Source of the DNA: Brevundimonas aurantiaca
Lineage (GTDB): Bacteria; Pseudomonadota; Alphaproteobacteria; Caulobacterales; Caulobacteraceae
NCBI RefSeq assembly: GCF_014199955.1
Contig: NZ_JACHOQ010000003.1
Span: forward strand, 310,001-374,000
Direction of reading: 5' to 3'
DNA: 64,000 nt
The notes beneath the pieces are model-generated. The model worked only from the letters and a program-made list of their open reading frames with translations, made no database searches and was not told where the DNA came from. The first letter of the stretch is position 1. Each line of letters begins with the position of its first letter. This document shows positions 51,417-60,893 of this stretch, piece by piece. The position numbers were made by a program, and so were the translations under genes.

Positions 51417-52732
51417 GGCGCGACGTCTGACCGGGCGATTCTGAAGATCGCCCGGCTCCGGTCGTCGGTCACCCAGATCGACCCGTCGGACGCGACTGCT
51501 AGAGCCACGGGCGATCCGCGCGGTTGACGGCCCGAGACCGCGTCCCAGCCCGGCGTCAGCACCTTGCCCCTGATACTGGGCGCGCCGGCCGGATAGGACA
51601 GGGCGCCGCGCGGATAGATGGCGTAGCGGCCGCCGATGTCGGTCAGGGGACGGCCCTGCGCGTCCGTCTCGGCCGCCACGATCCGCCCGCCCGCGCGGCG
51701 GTAGCCGTGCCAGCTCATCAGCAGCCGGCCGCGCAGTTCGGGGAACATCGCTCCTTCGTAATAGATCAGGTCCAGCGGCGCCGCGTGGGGCGGCAGCAGG
51801 GCGACCGGGCGGTCACGCTCGCTGCACCGCGCCTGGGCCGCGCTCCAGCCCGGCAGGGGCGTGGCCAGATCGACGCAATAGGGCCAGCCGTAATGGCCGC
51901 CCTGACGCAGGACATTGATCTCGTCATACGGATGGTCGGGCGTGGTCAGATCGACCGAGTTCTCCCCCTGGAGGATCGTGCCCGACGGGTGCCGGACCAG
52001 GGCGATGGAGTTCCTCAGGCCCGAGGCGAAGACGGTGCTGGCCTCAGCCCAGCGGCCGTTTCCAAGATAGGCGTGACGTCGCACCTGGCCCGTCGCGGCG
52101 CTGTCAACACAGGCGCCCGACGCATTGACGCGCGCCCGGCCTCTGGCGTCGATACAGCGGTCGCTGGGTGCGCCGACATTGACCAGCAGGGCGCCGTCGC
52201 CGTCGAAGACGAAGCTGGACAGGGGATGGCGGTTCTCATGCAGCCGATTGTCCGGCAGGTCGCCGATCACCGTCCGCACCGTCGCTGCCGGATCGGCCGC
52301 ATCGGGATCCAGGGTCAGGATGCGGTTCATCTCGGACACATAGATCCGCCCGTCCGGCCCGCGCGCCGCCGTGTGGGGCATGGACAGGCCCCGGACCAGT
52401 CGTCGCCAGCGCGGGGCGCCGCCTTGATCGAACGACAGCCGCCAGACGGCGCCGCGGCCCGGCTCCCACCCGCCCAGGTCGGTGACCAGCCAGTCGCCGC
52501 CGTCCAAGGGCAGAAGGCCGCGTGGCATGCGGGGCCCCTCGCCGCCAGCGCCCTGCCAGACCAAGCCAAGACAATAGCCCGGCGCCGTCCGCACCGTGGT
52601 CGCAGGCCGACCCCCGCAGCCGCCGTCCACCGCATAGACGCGGTCGGCGGCGCGGGCGTCGTCGGGCCGTCCCAGGCTGAGGATCAGCGACAGGGCGACG
52701 ACCGGAAGCCAGACGGGACAAGGACGGGCCAT
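51413..52732 (-). CDS. PQQ-dependent glucose/sorbosone-type dehydrogenase
   Basis: A 439-residue secreted beta-propeller protein. The signal peptide ([21 protein letters not shown]) ends at ARAADR. The propeller blades show [43 protein letters not shown] and [23 protein letters not shown], which match the glucose/sorbosone dehydrogenase family with its PQQ and calcium-binding sites. Several members of this family have not been shown to use PQQ. It converges on argG, and the upstream gene is the manganese-controlled transporter. Confidence 0.85.
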
Positions 52733-52760
52733 GCCTCATCTGATACGGCCAAGCCGGCCG

Positions 52761-53321
52761 CTAGGCCAGCAGGATCCACAGGCCGGTCGCGGCGAAACCG
52801 GCGGCGGCGGCGAACCGGATCCATTTCAGCGGCAGCTTCTTCGCCGCCGTCTCGCCCAGCAGGACGGCGGGCCCGTTGACCAGCATCATGCCCAGGGTCG
52901 AGCCGGCGACCACCACCGGCAGATTCTCGAATCGGGCGGCCAGCATGGCGGTGGCCACCTGGGTCTTGTCGCCCATCTCGATCAGGAAGAAGGCCGAGGC
53001 GGTGGTCCAGAAGATGGCCCAGAAGCCGCGCTGGACCTCGCCCTTCTGCTCGTCCAGCGTGTCGGGGATCAGGGCCCAGGCCGCGAAACCCAGAAAGGCG
53101 AGGCCGACGATCCAGCGCATCCACTCGCCCGTGATGAAATGGGCCAGGACGGTGCCGGCCAGGGCGGCGAAGGCGTGGTTCAGCAGGGTGGCCGCCAGAA
53201 TGCCCAGGATGATGGGCGTGGGCCGTCGCCAGGTCGCCGCCATCACGATGGACAGCAACATGGTCTTGTCCCCGATCTCCGCGATGGAGACCAGGCCGGT
53301 CGAAATGAGGAAGGCTTCCAA
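52761..53321 (-). CDS. TMEM165/GDT1 (UPF0016) family manganese/calcium transporter
   Basis: A 186-residue membrane protein with six helices in two repeats. Each repeat carries the family signature ExGDKT/S: AEIGDKTMLL near the N-terminus (residues about 14-23) and LIEMGDKTQVATAMLAA in the second half. Bacterial relatives such as MneA/MntX export manganese. The start is TTG at 53321: no ATG is in frame upstream, and MEAFLISTGLV matches the expected family N-terminus directly. AGG 9 bp upstream is a weak ribosome site. A yybP-ykoY riboswitch lies in the leader. Confidence 0.93.
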   Translation of the reverse strand: MEAFLISTGLVSIAEIGDKTMLLSIVMAATWRRPTPIILGILAATLLNHAFAALAGTVLAHFITGEWMRWIVGLAFLGFAAWALIPDTLDEQKGEVQRGFWAIFWTTASAFFLIEMGDKTQVATAMLAARFENLPVVVAGSTLGMMLVNGPAVLLGETAAKKLPLKWIRFAAAAGFAATGLWILLA

Positions 53322-53399
53322 AGGGAACCTGTATGCGCGGGAGCCTCGGCGGACGGACCTGTGGCGTTCGCAGCCGGGCCCCGCATGGACGTCCCTGCG

Positions 53400-53540
53400 A
53401 AAGCCGCCGGTCTTGCCGTGATCCGGATCTGAAAGACCCTGGACCGTTCCCGCGCCATCCTCTCCGGGAGAGGAAGTATGTTGACGCGGGCCCCGCTGAT
53501 GGTTGCGGGCGGCTACTCCCCGATGACGCGGCGGGGTTTA
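53400..53540 (-). promoter_or_regulatory. Manganese riboswitch (yybP-ykoY type)
   Basis: The minus strand carries the two hallmark parts of the yybP-ykoY aptamer: TCATCGGGGAGTAGCC (53526-53511) and GCGTCAACATAC (53487-53476), separated by the GC-rich arm GCCCGC...GCGGGGCCCGC. GGTCCAGGGTC further on (about 53447-53437) fits the closing helix. These conserved loops bind Mn2+. The downstream gene is a TMEM165/GDT1 transporter, a common target of this class. The boundaries are approximate. The remaining 80 nt to the TTG start should be the expression platform. Confidence 0.87.
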
Positions 53541-53589
53541 GGCCAGGACGCCGGAAATGAAAAGCCGATAACGACTCGCAAGAAGGGGT

Positions 53590-54909
53590 TCAGATCAGAC
53601 CCTGCCGCCTGGCCTCGGCCGTGAGGCCGTCGCGGAACTCGGGCGCGGCGAGGGCGATTAGGGCGCGGGCCCGCTCGCTGGTCGATCGGCCCTTCAGGTT
53701 GGTCCACCCGTGCTCGGTGACGACGATATGCACGTCGTTGCGGGGCGTGGTGACGGGCCCGTCCAGCCGGGCGACGATGCGCGAGCAGCTCCCCCTGGCC
53801 GCCGTCGCATGACAGGCGATGATCGACTTGCCGCCGTCGGAGCCATAGGCGCCGCGCACGAAGTCCAGCTGTCCGCCCGAGGCGGTGAACTGGCGGCCGT
53901 TCAGATACTCCGAACAGCAGGCGCCGCTCAGGTCGATCTGGAGCGTGGCGTTGACCGAGACCATCTTGGCGTTGCGGGCGATGACCGCCGGATCGTTGAC
54001 ATAGGAGACGGGCCGGGCCTCCAGCCCCCGGTTCTCGTGCAGGAAGTCATAGGTGTTCTGGTCGCCCATCGAGAAGGCGAAGACCCCGACGCCGGGGTGC
54101 AGGGTCTTGCGGGTATGGTTCGCCACCCCGACCTGCATCAGCTCGACCAGGCCCGGTGTCAGCATTTCGGTGTGGACGCCCAGGTCGCGGTGGTTCTTCA
54201 GGGCGTCGCAGACGGCGTTGGGCAGGGCGCCGATCCCCATCTGCAATGTCGCGCCGTCCTCGACCAGGTCGGCGATGATCCGGCCGATGGCCAGGTCGGC
54301 CGGTTGGGGCTCGGCCCTGGGCACGGCCAAAAGCGGGGCGGCGTGTTCGACGATTCCGGACACCCGGGAAACATGGACGGTGCAGTCGCCGTACACGCGC
54401 GGCATATGCGGATTGACCTCGACCACGATGGTGCGGGCCGTCTCCGACACCGGCTTGGCGTAGTCTGTGTTGGTGCCGAAGGAGAAGAAGCCGTCAGCAT
54501 CCATCGGCGAGACGGTGCAGACTAAGGTATCGACGCCGACCTCGTCGCACAGCAGTCGGGGCGATTGCTGGAAACCGGTCGGGATGAACTGGACCGGGCT
54601 GGGTCGCCCCTCCTCAAAGGCGCGCTGCTCCAGCCGGCGTTCGACGGCGCTGTGGAACAGGCTCCAGGGCCGGATGCGGTCCATCAGCTCGTAGCGCAGC
54701 ACGGTGTCGCCGGCGATGGCGGTGGAGAGGAGATAATAGAGGTTCAGGTCTTCGACCTCGCCGCGCTCTGCCCGTTCGGCCAGGGCCTTCAGCAGGGCCG
54801 GGGGCTGGGACACGCCCAGGCCCATGGCGATCCTGGCGCCGGATCGGATCAGGGCGGCGGCTTCGTCCGGCGTCTTCAGCCGCTCGGCATAGAGGGCGGC
54901 GTGATCCAT
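53590..54909 (-). CDS. Acetyl-CoA hydrolase/transferase family protein
   Basis: A 439-residue CoA-transferase of the acetyl-CoA hydrolase/4-hydroxybutyrate CoA-transferase family. The N-terminal part is IRSGARIAMGLGVSQPPALLKAL. GIGALPNAVCDALKNHRDLGVHTEML carries the CoA-binding GIGALP, and ASGGQLDFVRGAYGSDGGKSI and VVTEHGWTNLKGRSTSERARAL are in the C-terminal half. Members transfer CoA between acetyl-CoA and short acids or hydrolyse it. The substrate is not clear from sequence. It has its own 268-bp gap downstream (riboswitch) and an 81-bp gap to the PAP2 gene. Confidence 0.9.
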   Translation of the reverse strand: MDHAALYAERLKTPDEAAALIRSGARIAMGLGVSQPPALLKALAERAERGEVEDLNLYYLLSTAIAGDTVLRYELMDRIRPWSLFHSAVERRLEQRAFEEGRPSPVQFIPTGFQQSPRLLCDEVGVDTLVCTVSPMDADGFFSFGTNTDYAKPVSETARTIVVEVNPHMPRVYGDCTVHVSRVSGIVEHAAPLLAVPRAEPQPADLAIGRIIADLVEDGATLQMGIGALPNAVCDALKNHRDLGVHTEMLTPGLVELMQVGVANHTRKTLHPGVGVFAFSMGDQNTYDFLHENRGLEARPVSYVNDPAVIARNAKMVSVNATLQIDLSGACCSEYLNGRQFTASGGQLDFVRGAYGSDGGKSIIACHATAARGSCSRIVARLDGPVTTPRNDVHIVVTEHGWTNLKGRSTSERARALIALAAPEFRDGLTAEARRQGLI

Positions 54910-54990
54910 GGCGTCTCTCCCGTCCGCGCGCCCCTGTTCGTTGAGGCGTCGTCGGCGCCGACTATGGGGCCTCCTGCGGTTGAGTGGGTT

Positions 54991-55773
54991 CTAGACTTTG
55001 GTCGGATCGCCGGGCGTCTCGTCCGCCGTCGGAGACGGTTCGTCCTGCAAGGGCGCCCGGCGACGCTTCTGCCAACGCGCGACCCCATAGGCGACCAGCC
55101 ACAGAAGCATGGCCCAGGCCGAGCCCACGGCCCAGCCTGCGAAGACGTCCGTCGCCCAGTGGGCGCCCAGATAGATGCGGGTCAGGCCGACCAGCAGGGC
55201 CATGACCATGCCCACGCCCAGGACGAAAATCTTGAACCGCCTGCGTGGAAAGGCGCGGGTCAGCATGACGGCCACGCTCAGATAGAAGACCGTCGCGAGC
55301 AGGGCGTGACCGGAGGGGAAGCTGGCGTTGATCGTCTCGACCGCCTGAAGCGCCTGGGGCGGACGCTCGCGTTCGAACACCGCCTTCAGCCCCTCGCTCA
55401 GCATGACGCCGCCCGTCAGCCCCAGGACCAGCAGCAGGGACGACAGCCATTTCCTCTGGCTCAGCAGAAAGAGGACGACGATCAGGGCGAACAGGCCCAG
55501 CACCGATATGCCGCCCAGCGATGTGAGGTCCGCCGCCGCCTCCTTCAGCCACCACGGCCCCCAGGGGCGGCCGGGATCGTCGGCATAGGGCCGCATCAGG
55601 CCCAGCACCTGGCGATCAAAGCTCTGACCGTCGGCCTCGGTCATGTCGTCAGCGATTTCGACGAACGCCGTCACGCCCAAGGCGGCGACGAACAGGGCCG
55701 TCAGAGCGGCCGTCTCGGCGCGCGCGACCGTTAGCAGGCGTATCAAAAAGGGACGGAAGTCGGAAACGGCCAT
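54991..55773 (-). CDS. PAP2-family membrane phosphatase
   Basis: A 260-residue inner-membrane phosphatase of the lipid phosphatase/undecaprenyl pyrophosphatase class. Its motifs are KAVFERERPPQ (C1, KX6RP), ASFPSGHALL (C2, PSGH) and TRIYLGAHWATDVFAGW (C3, SRX5HX3D). Six hydrophobic segments surround them. The C-terminal tail is charged (RRRAPLQDEPSPTADE). I chose ATG 55773; the longer frame from 55929 adds 52 residues of non-membrane sequence. Likely job: dephosphorylate a polyprenyl or phosphatidyl lipid in the periplasm. Confidence 0.9.
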   Translation of the reverse strand: MAVSDFRPFLIRLLTVARAETAALTALFVAALGVTAFVEIADDMTEADGQSFDRQVLGLMRPYADDPGRPWGPWWLKEAAADLTSLGGISVLGLFALIVVLFLLSQRKWLSSLLLVLGLTGGVMLSEGLKAVFERERPPQALQAVETINASFPSGHALLATVFYLSVAVMLTRAFPRRRFKIFVLGVGMVMALLVGLTRIYLGAHWATDVFAGWAVGSAWAMLLWLVAYGVARWQKRRRAPLQDEPSPTADETPGDPTKV

Positions 55774-56047
55774 GGGGCGTCGAAACGGCCAAGCTGGGCC
55801 GAAGTTCCGATCACGCCTTCGTGATGTCGCGGCCGCGAAGGCCCGTGAGGGGTTTGCTGGCTTGCGCGCTGAACTTTCCCCAGGCGAGGCCGACTTGTCC
55901 GACCGATTCGCCGACAAAGCGAGCGTCAAGACGTTGACGGCTTATTAGGCATGTGCGCCCTATATGTGGGCTCGGGGAGCGTTGCAGCCACTAGATGATG
56001 TGGTCACGGCGCAGGTGGCTCTAGGCAGTTTATTGTTCAGGACGCAG

Positions 56048-57937
56048 ATGACTATGGCTGGCGGCGAGGCTTTGAAGACAGCGGAATTCCAAGGTGTTGC
56101 GACGAACGCGGCGCCTGAGAAGCCGCATCTGACCGTCGTGAAATCGGTCCAGGTAGATCGTTCGCGCGACGCCCTTCTGACCGATTTCGGCAAGAAGACG
56201 CTGGAAGACCGCTACCTGCTGCCGGGTGAGAGCTATCAGGACATGTTCGCCCGCGTCTCGACCGCCTTCTCGGACGACGCCGATCACGCCCAGCGCCTGT
56301 ACGACTATATGAGCCGCCTGTGGTTCATGCCGGCCACACCGGTCCTGTCGAACGGCGGCGCCGATCGCGGCCTGCCGATCTCCTGCTTCCTGAACGCGGT
56401 CGGCGACAGCCTGGACGGCATCCAGAACGTCTGGAACGAGAACGTCGCCCTGGCCTCGAACGGCGGCGGCATCGGCACCTACTGGGGCGGCGTCCGCTCC
56501 ATCGGCGAGAAGGTCAAGGGCGCGGGCAAGACCTCGGGCATCATCCCCTTCATCCGCGTGATGGACTCGCTGACGTTGGCGATCAGCCAGGGGTCGCTGC
56601 GTCGCGGCTCGGCCGCCGTCTATCTGGACATCCACCACCCGGAGATCGAGGAGTTCCTCGAGATCCGCAAACCCTCGGGCGACTTCAACCGTCGCTCGTT
56701 GAACCTGCACCACGGCGTCAACGTCACTGACGAGTTCATGGAGGCGGTGAAGACCGGCTCCACCTTCGGCCTGCGCTCGCCCAAGACCGGCGAGGTGCTG
56801 AAGACCGTCGACGCCCGCTCGCTGTGGACCAAGCTGCTCGACATCCGGATGCAGACGGGCGAGCCCTATATGATCTTCTCCGACACGGTGAACCGCCAGA
56901 TGGCGCCGCACCAGCGGGATCTGGGCCTGAAGGTCAAACAGTCGAACCTGTGCGCCGAGATCATGCTGCACACCGGCCGCGACCACCTGGGCGTGGACCG
57001 GACCGCCGTCTGCTGCCTGTCGTCGGTCAACGCCGAGACCTTCCTGGAATGGCGCGAGGAGCCCCGCTTCGTCGAGGACCTGATGCGCTTCCTGGACAAT
57101 GTTCTGGAAGACTTCATCCGCCGCGCCCCGCCCGCCATGGCCGCCGCCGTCTATTCGGCCAAGCGCGAGCGTTCGGTGGGCCTGGGCCTGATGGGCTTCC
57201 ACTCCTTCCTGCAGTCACAGGGCGTGGCCTTCGAGAGCGCCATGGCCAAGTCGTGGAACATGCGCCTGTTCAAGCACCTGCGTCGCGAGGCCGACAAGGC
57301 CAGCCGCATCCTGGCCGAGGAGAAGGGCCCCTGCCTGGACGCCGAGGAGCGCGGCGTGATGGAGCGGTTCAGCCACAAGCTGGCCATCGCCCCGACCGCC
57401 TCGATCTCGATCATCTGCGGCGGGACGTCGGCCGGCATCGAGCCGATCCCGGCCAACATCTACACCCACAAGACCCTGTCCGGCTCCTTCGCCGTCAAGA
57501 ACCCCTATCTGGAGCGTCTGCTGGACGAGAAGGGGATCAACACCGAGGCGGTCTGGAGCTCCATCCTCCAGCACGAGGGCTCGGTCCAGCATCTGGACGC
57601 CCTCAGCGAGGACGAGAAGGGGATCTTCAAGACCGCCTTCGAACTGGACCAGCGCTGGGTGGTGGAACTGGCCGCCGACCGCGCCCCGGAAATCTGCCAG
57701 GCCCAGTCGCTGAACCTCTTCATCCCCGGCGACGTCAACAAGTGGGACCTGCACATGCTGCACTGGTCCGCCTGGGAACGCGGCGTGAAGTCCCTGTACT
57801 ATCTGCGCTCCAAGTCGGTTCAGCGCGCCGCCTTCGCCGGCGCCGAGGACAAGGCCGAGGCCGAGATCGACCCGAACCAGCCAGACCTCTTCTCCATGCC
57901 CAAGACCGACTACGACGAGTGTCTGGCCTGCCAATAG
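56048..57937 (+). CDS. nrdA: Class I ribonucleotide reductase large subunit without ATP cone
   Basis: NrdA makes deoxyribonucleotides with the radical-bearing subunit NrdB. Radical-site residues are visible: N300-L-C302-A-E304, C113 in LPISCFLNA and C322/C323 in TAVCCLSSVN, and the pair of Tyr in KSLYYLRSK. The C-terminus ECLACQ is the thioredoxin-accepting CxxC. At 629 residues it starts straight in the catalytic domain: the N-terminal ATP-cone of about 90 residues that sets overall activity is missing. No nrdB follows. ATG 56048 has AGGA at the right distance; the ATG at 55964 adds 28 unlikely residues. Confidence 0.94.
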   Translation: MTMAGGEALKTAEFQGVATNAAPEKPHLTVVKSVQVDRSRDALLTDFGKKTLEDRYLLPGESYQDMFARVSTAFSDDADHAQRLYDYMSRLWFMPATPVLSNGGADRGLPISCFLNAVGDSLDGIQNVWNENVALASNGGGIGTYWGGVRSIGEKVKGAGKTSGIIPFIRVMDSLTLAISQGSLRRGSAAVYLDIHHPEIEEFLEIRKPSGDFNRRSLNLHHGVNVTDEFMEAVKTGSTFGLRSPKTGEVLKTVDARSLWTKLLDIRMQTGEPYMIFSDTVNRQMAPHQRDLGLKVKQSNLCAEIMLHTGRDHLGVDRTAVCCLSSVNAETFLEWREEPRFVEDLMRFLDNVLEDFIRRAPPAMAAAVYSAKRERSVGLGLMGFHSFLQSQGVAFESAMAKSWNMRLFKHLRREADKASRILAEEKGPCLDAEERGVMERFSHKLAIAPTASISIICGGTSAGIEPIPANIYTHKTLSGSFAVKNPYLERLLDEKGINTEAVWSSILQHEGSVQHLDALSEDEKGIFKTAFELDQRWVVELAADRAPEICQAQSLNLFIPGDVNKWDLHMLHWSAWERGVKSLYYLRSKSVQRAAFAGAEDKAEAEIDPNQPDLFSMPKTDYDECLACQ

Positions 57938-57967
57938 GCCTCCTGCGCCGCAGCAACTGGCGTGAAA

Positions 57968-57995
57968 GGGCTCCGTGGTCACGGAGCCCTTTTTT
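57968..57995 (+). terminator. Rho-independent terminator after nrdA
   Basis: GGGCTCCGT (57968-57976) pairs with ACGGAGCCC (57981-57989) over a GGTC loop, and six T residues follow (57990-57995). It is 30 bp past the nrdA stop. It also shows that nrdA is transcribed alone. Confidence 0.93.
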
Positions 57996-58118
57996 CGTGT
58001 TCGGAACCCGCCACAAGGCGCGGCGTTGAAAAACGACCAAAGAATGTCGTGAAAATGTCTGTTGGACTCCCGCCCTGCATGGTGCAAGCTGGAGAACAGC
58101 GGACGGTGGGGAGACCGA

Positions 58119-58985
58119 ATGCGTGTAGCGGCCTGGTTGTTTGGAGTGGCAAGCGTGCTGGCGTCCGCCGGCGCGGTCGATGCTCGCGCCCAGGCCTGGG
58201 TCCCCGACGCCTTTGACGCCGCACCCGAAACCGGATCGAACGTCACGGCTCGGTTGAACGAACAGCAGAGTTTTCGGGTCTCTCCCGACGCGCCCTTCGG
58301 CCCTGAGATCGAGATGAAGACGCCCCTGGCGATCTCGGGCGAGGCTCAAGGGATCGCCGCCAGCACCCGCCGCGACATCTGGATCGACCGCCAAGGCTTC
58401 ACCGATCGGCTCAGCCTAGAGACCGCGGGCCGCCTGACACGCGCCGACGGCTCCCCTCTGCCGGTCACCCTCCAGGACCGGGCCGTTCTGGAGCCCGAAG
58501 CCTATGATCTGCGCTATGTGCGCGGCTTCCGCAGCGCGGTCGGCCGCACGGCCTCTGGCCTGGAGGTCAGTCTGACGCCCCATGCCGGTGTCGGCCTGGG
58601 CAGCGAGGGCGGATCGGCCGAAGCCGGCGCCACTTTGAAGATCGGCGAGGGGCTGGACCGCCTGGCGCCCGACGGCGACGCCCGGTTCGGCCAGCGTCCG
58701 CGCTGGTACCTCTATGCCGCCGGCTCGGGCCGCGCCGTCGGCTATAATTTCGCCCGCACCCGCGACGGCGACTACGCCCGGTCCGGCTATACCCAGGACC
58801 GCGGGGCCTTCCTGGGCGACGCTTCCGTAGGCGTGGCCTATCGCCGTGGCGCCATCCAGACCTCGGTCGGGCTGGTCTATCGCGAAATCGACGCCGGCAA
58901 GGGGCTGCGCGGCATGAACGGGCTGGACACCGACGTGGATGAGGGGCTGATCGCCTTCCAGCTCTCGATCAAGCCCCGCCGCTGA
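58119..58985 (+). CDS. Exported protein of unknown function, possible outer-membrane barrel
   Basis: A 288-residue protein with a signal peptide (MRVAAWLFGVASVLASAGAVDARAQ, cut after ARA). The second half (about 145-285) has alternating beta-strand patterns and aromatic ends (RWYLYAAGSGRAVGYNFAR, GVAYRRGAIQTSVGLVYRE) with a final LIAFQLSIKPRR. This is compatible with an outer-membrane beta-barrel such as the LpxR-type lipid A deacylase, but I see no catalytic motif that would settle it. ATG 58119 has GGGGAGA just upstream. It is downstream of a terminator and converges on ggt. Confidence 0.6.
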   Translation: MRVAAWLFGVASVLASAGAVDARAQAWVPDAFDAAPETGSNVTARLNEQQSFRVSPDAPFGPEIEMKTPLAISGEAQGIAASTRRDIWIDRQGFTDRLSLETAGRLTRADGSPLPVTLQDRAVLEPEAYDLRYVRGFRSAVGRTASGLEVSLTPHAGVGLGSEGGSAEAGATLKIGEGLDRLAPDGDARFGQRPRWYLYAAGSGRAVGYNFARTRDGDYARSGYTQDRGAFLGDASVGVAYRRGAIQTSVGLVYREIDAGKGLRGMNGLDTDVDEGLIAFQLSIKPRR

Positions 58986-59004
58986 CCGCGTCCGGCTCCG
59001 GGCC

Positions 59005-60750
59005 TCAAGGCGCTTCCGACACCGCGACCCCCTCCCGCCGAGGATCGGCCCCGCCGTCCCAGCGGCCGTCGCGCCACATCGCCCCATGCAGGCCCGATGT
59101 CTCCGTGGCGTTGGGCCTCAACCCCATGCCGGCTGCACCCAGGGCTTGGGCGATGTCCGGCGCGATCTGCGCCGTATCGGCGCCGACCGAACCGCCCCGC
59201 ACCACCAGGTTCGGCAGGGCGATCGCCTCCTGCACCGGCAGGTTCCAGTCGATCATCCCGACTAGGGCCTTGGCCACATAGGCCAGGATGCTGGACCCGC
59301 CGGGCGACCCGATCGCCCCGACCAGACGCCCCTGTCGATCCAGGATCAGAACGGGGGTCATGGACGAGCGCGGCCGCTTGCCCGCCGCTACGGCGTTGGC
59401 CGCCGGATGGCCGTCTTCGGACGGGGTGAAGGAAAAGTCGGTCAGCTGATTGTTCAGGAAGAAGCCCTCGACCACCCGCCCGTCGCCGAAGATGCTTTCG
59501 ACCGTAGTGGTCATGCTGACCGCATTCCCGTCCGCATCGACGATGACCATGTGCGAGGTTCCGCCTGGCTCGGCCGTGGCGTCCGCGCTGCGCGGTGCAG
59601 AGCCGGGCGGCGCGCCCGCCGGAACCGGCCCGTCGATTTCCGGGACCAGGGCCGCGCGCTGGGCCACATAGGCCGGGTCCAGCAGCCCGGCGACCGGCAC
59701 CCCGACGAAATCGGCGTCGCCCACATAGCGGTCGCGGTCCGCATACATCAGTCGTTGCAGACGCCCGAAGGCCACCCAGGATTCGGGGCTGTCGGCGCCC
59801 TTCTGGATGTCGGGCGTGTGTTCCGCCATGGCCAGAAACTGCAACAGGGCCACCCCGCTGGACGGCGGGGGCGGAACGCAGATCACATAGATTCGATAGG
59901 GCCGACACAGGGCGTCCCGGCGCAGCGGACGGTAGGCGGCGATGTCCGCCTCGGTCAGGCCGCCCGGCCGCGGACCCTCGGCGACGGTGCGGGCGATCTC
60001 CCGGCCGATGCGCCCTCCGTAGAAGACGCCGGGCCCCTCGGTCGCCAGAGCCTGAACCGTCCGGGCGTAGGCCGGATTGCGCATCACGTCCCCGGTCCGG
60101 TAGCGGCGGCCGTCTGGGCCGGTGAACAGGGCGGTCGCCCAACGGGTCTTGGCCTGGGGCGATGACCCATTGATCATGCCCGCCAGGCGCGGACTGACCA
60201 CAAAACCGTCGCGCGCCAGCCGTTCGGCGTCATCGAACAGATCGCGCCAGGCCAGCCGTCCCTGATCCTGATGGGCCATGGCCAGCATGGCCACCGCCCC
60301 CGGCGCTCCGGCCGATCGGCCCGACAGTATGGCGTCGATGAAGGGCAGGGGCTCGCCGTCCTCATAGAACAGTTCGGGCGTGGCCGAGGCGGGGGCCGTC
60401 TCGCGCCCGTCATAGGCGGTGATCCGGCCGGTCTTGGCCTCATAGCTCATCAGAAAGGCCCCGCCCCCCAGGCCCGACGATTGGGGTTCCACCAGCCCCA
60501 GCACCGCCTGGACGGCGACCGCCGCATCCACGGCCGAGCCGCCCCGGCGCAGCACCTTCATCCCGGCCTCGACCGCCAGCGGATTGGCGGCGGCGACGAA
60601 CGGCCCCCGGGCGATCGATGGGGCCCCGGCCGGGTCCGACCGCGCCTCCAGCGAAGGCGCCGCGGCCGGGGTCTGGCATCCGGCCAGAAGCGTCGGGACG
60701 GAAACCGCCGCGACCAACAGGGACACGAGACGACGACGCAAAAACAACAT
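59005..60750 (-). CDS. ggt: Gamma-glutamyltransferase (lipoprotein)
   Basis: Gamma-glutamyltransferase hydrolyses or transfers the gamma-glutamyl group of glutathione and related peptides in the periplasm. The 581-residue precursor has a lipobox LLAGC25, then GGSAVDAAVAVQAVLGLVEPQSSGLGGG from the large subunit. The self-cleavage and catalytic Thr is in AEPGGTSHMVIVDADGNAVS, which starts the small subunit. SSMTPVLILDRQGRLVGAIGSPGGS carries the gamma-glutamyl-binding GSPGGS. Length is normal. A lipid anchor is unusual for the E. coli enzyme but common in related alphaproteobacteria. Confidence 0.94.
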   Translation of the reverse strand: MLFLRRRLVSLLVAAVSVPTLLAGCQTPAAAPSLEARSDPAGAPSIARGPFVAAANPLAVEAGMKVLRRGGSAVDAAVAVQAVLGLVEPQSSGLGGGAFLMSYEAKTGRITAYDGRETAPASATPELFYEDGEPLPFIDAILSGRSAGAPGAVAMLAMAHQDQGRLAWRDLFDDAERLARDGFVVSPRLAGMINGSSPQAKTRWATALFTGPDGRRYRTGDVMRNPAYARTVQALATEGPGVFYGGRIGREIARTVAEGPRPGGLTEADIAAYRPLRRDALCRPYRIYVICVPPPPSSGVALLQFLAMAEHTPDIQKGADSPESWVAFGRLQRLMYADRDRYVGDADFVGVPVAGLLDPAYVAQRAALVPEIDGPVPAGAPPGSAPRSADATAEPGGTSHMVIVDADGNAVSMTTTVESIFGDGRVVEGFFLNNQLTDFSFTPSEDGHPAANAVAAGKRPRSSMTPVLILDRQGRLVGAIGSPGGSSILAYVAKALVGMIDWNLPVQEAIALPNLVVRGGSVGADTAQIAPDIAQALGAAGMGLRPNATETSGLHGAMWRDGRWDGGADPRREGVAVSEAP

Positions 60751-60893
60751 TCAGGCGGTCCGACAGGGGGAGAGGTCCGGGCGACGAGGCCCGCAGGGGA
60801 CCACGCCGATCAACCCCGCTACAGAAACTGCATTCCCCCGCTTGCGTCCACCCCGTTCAGCGGCTAAAGACCCGCCCTCGCCGCAAGGCAGAC

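Noticed and set aside
55988-56003. CCAC-N8-GTGG repeat before nrdA as an NrdR box
   Set aside because: The outer four bases pair, but the AT core of the NrdR consensus is missing and there is no second box at the usual spacing.
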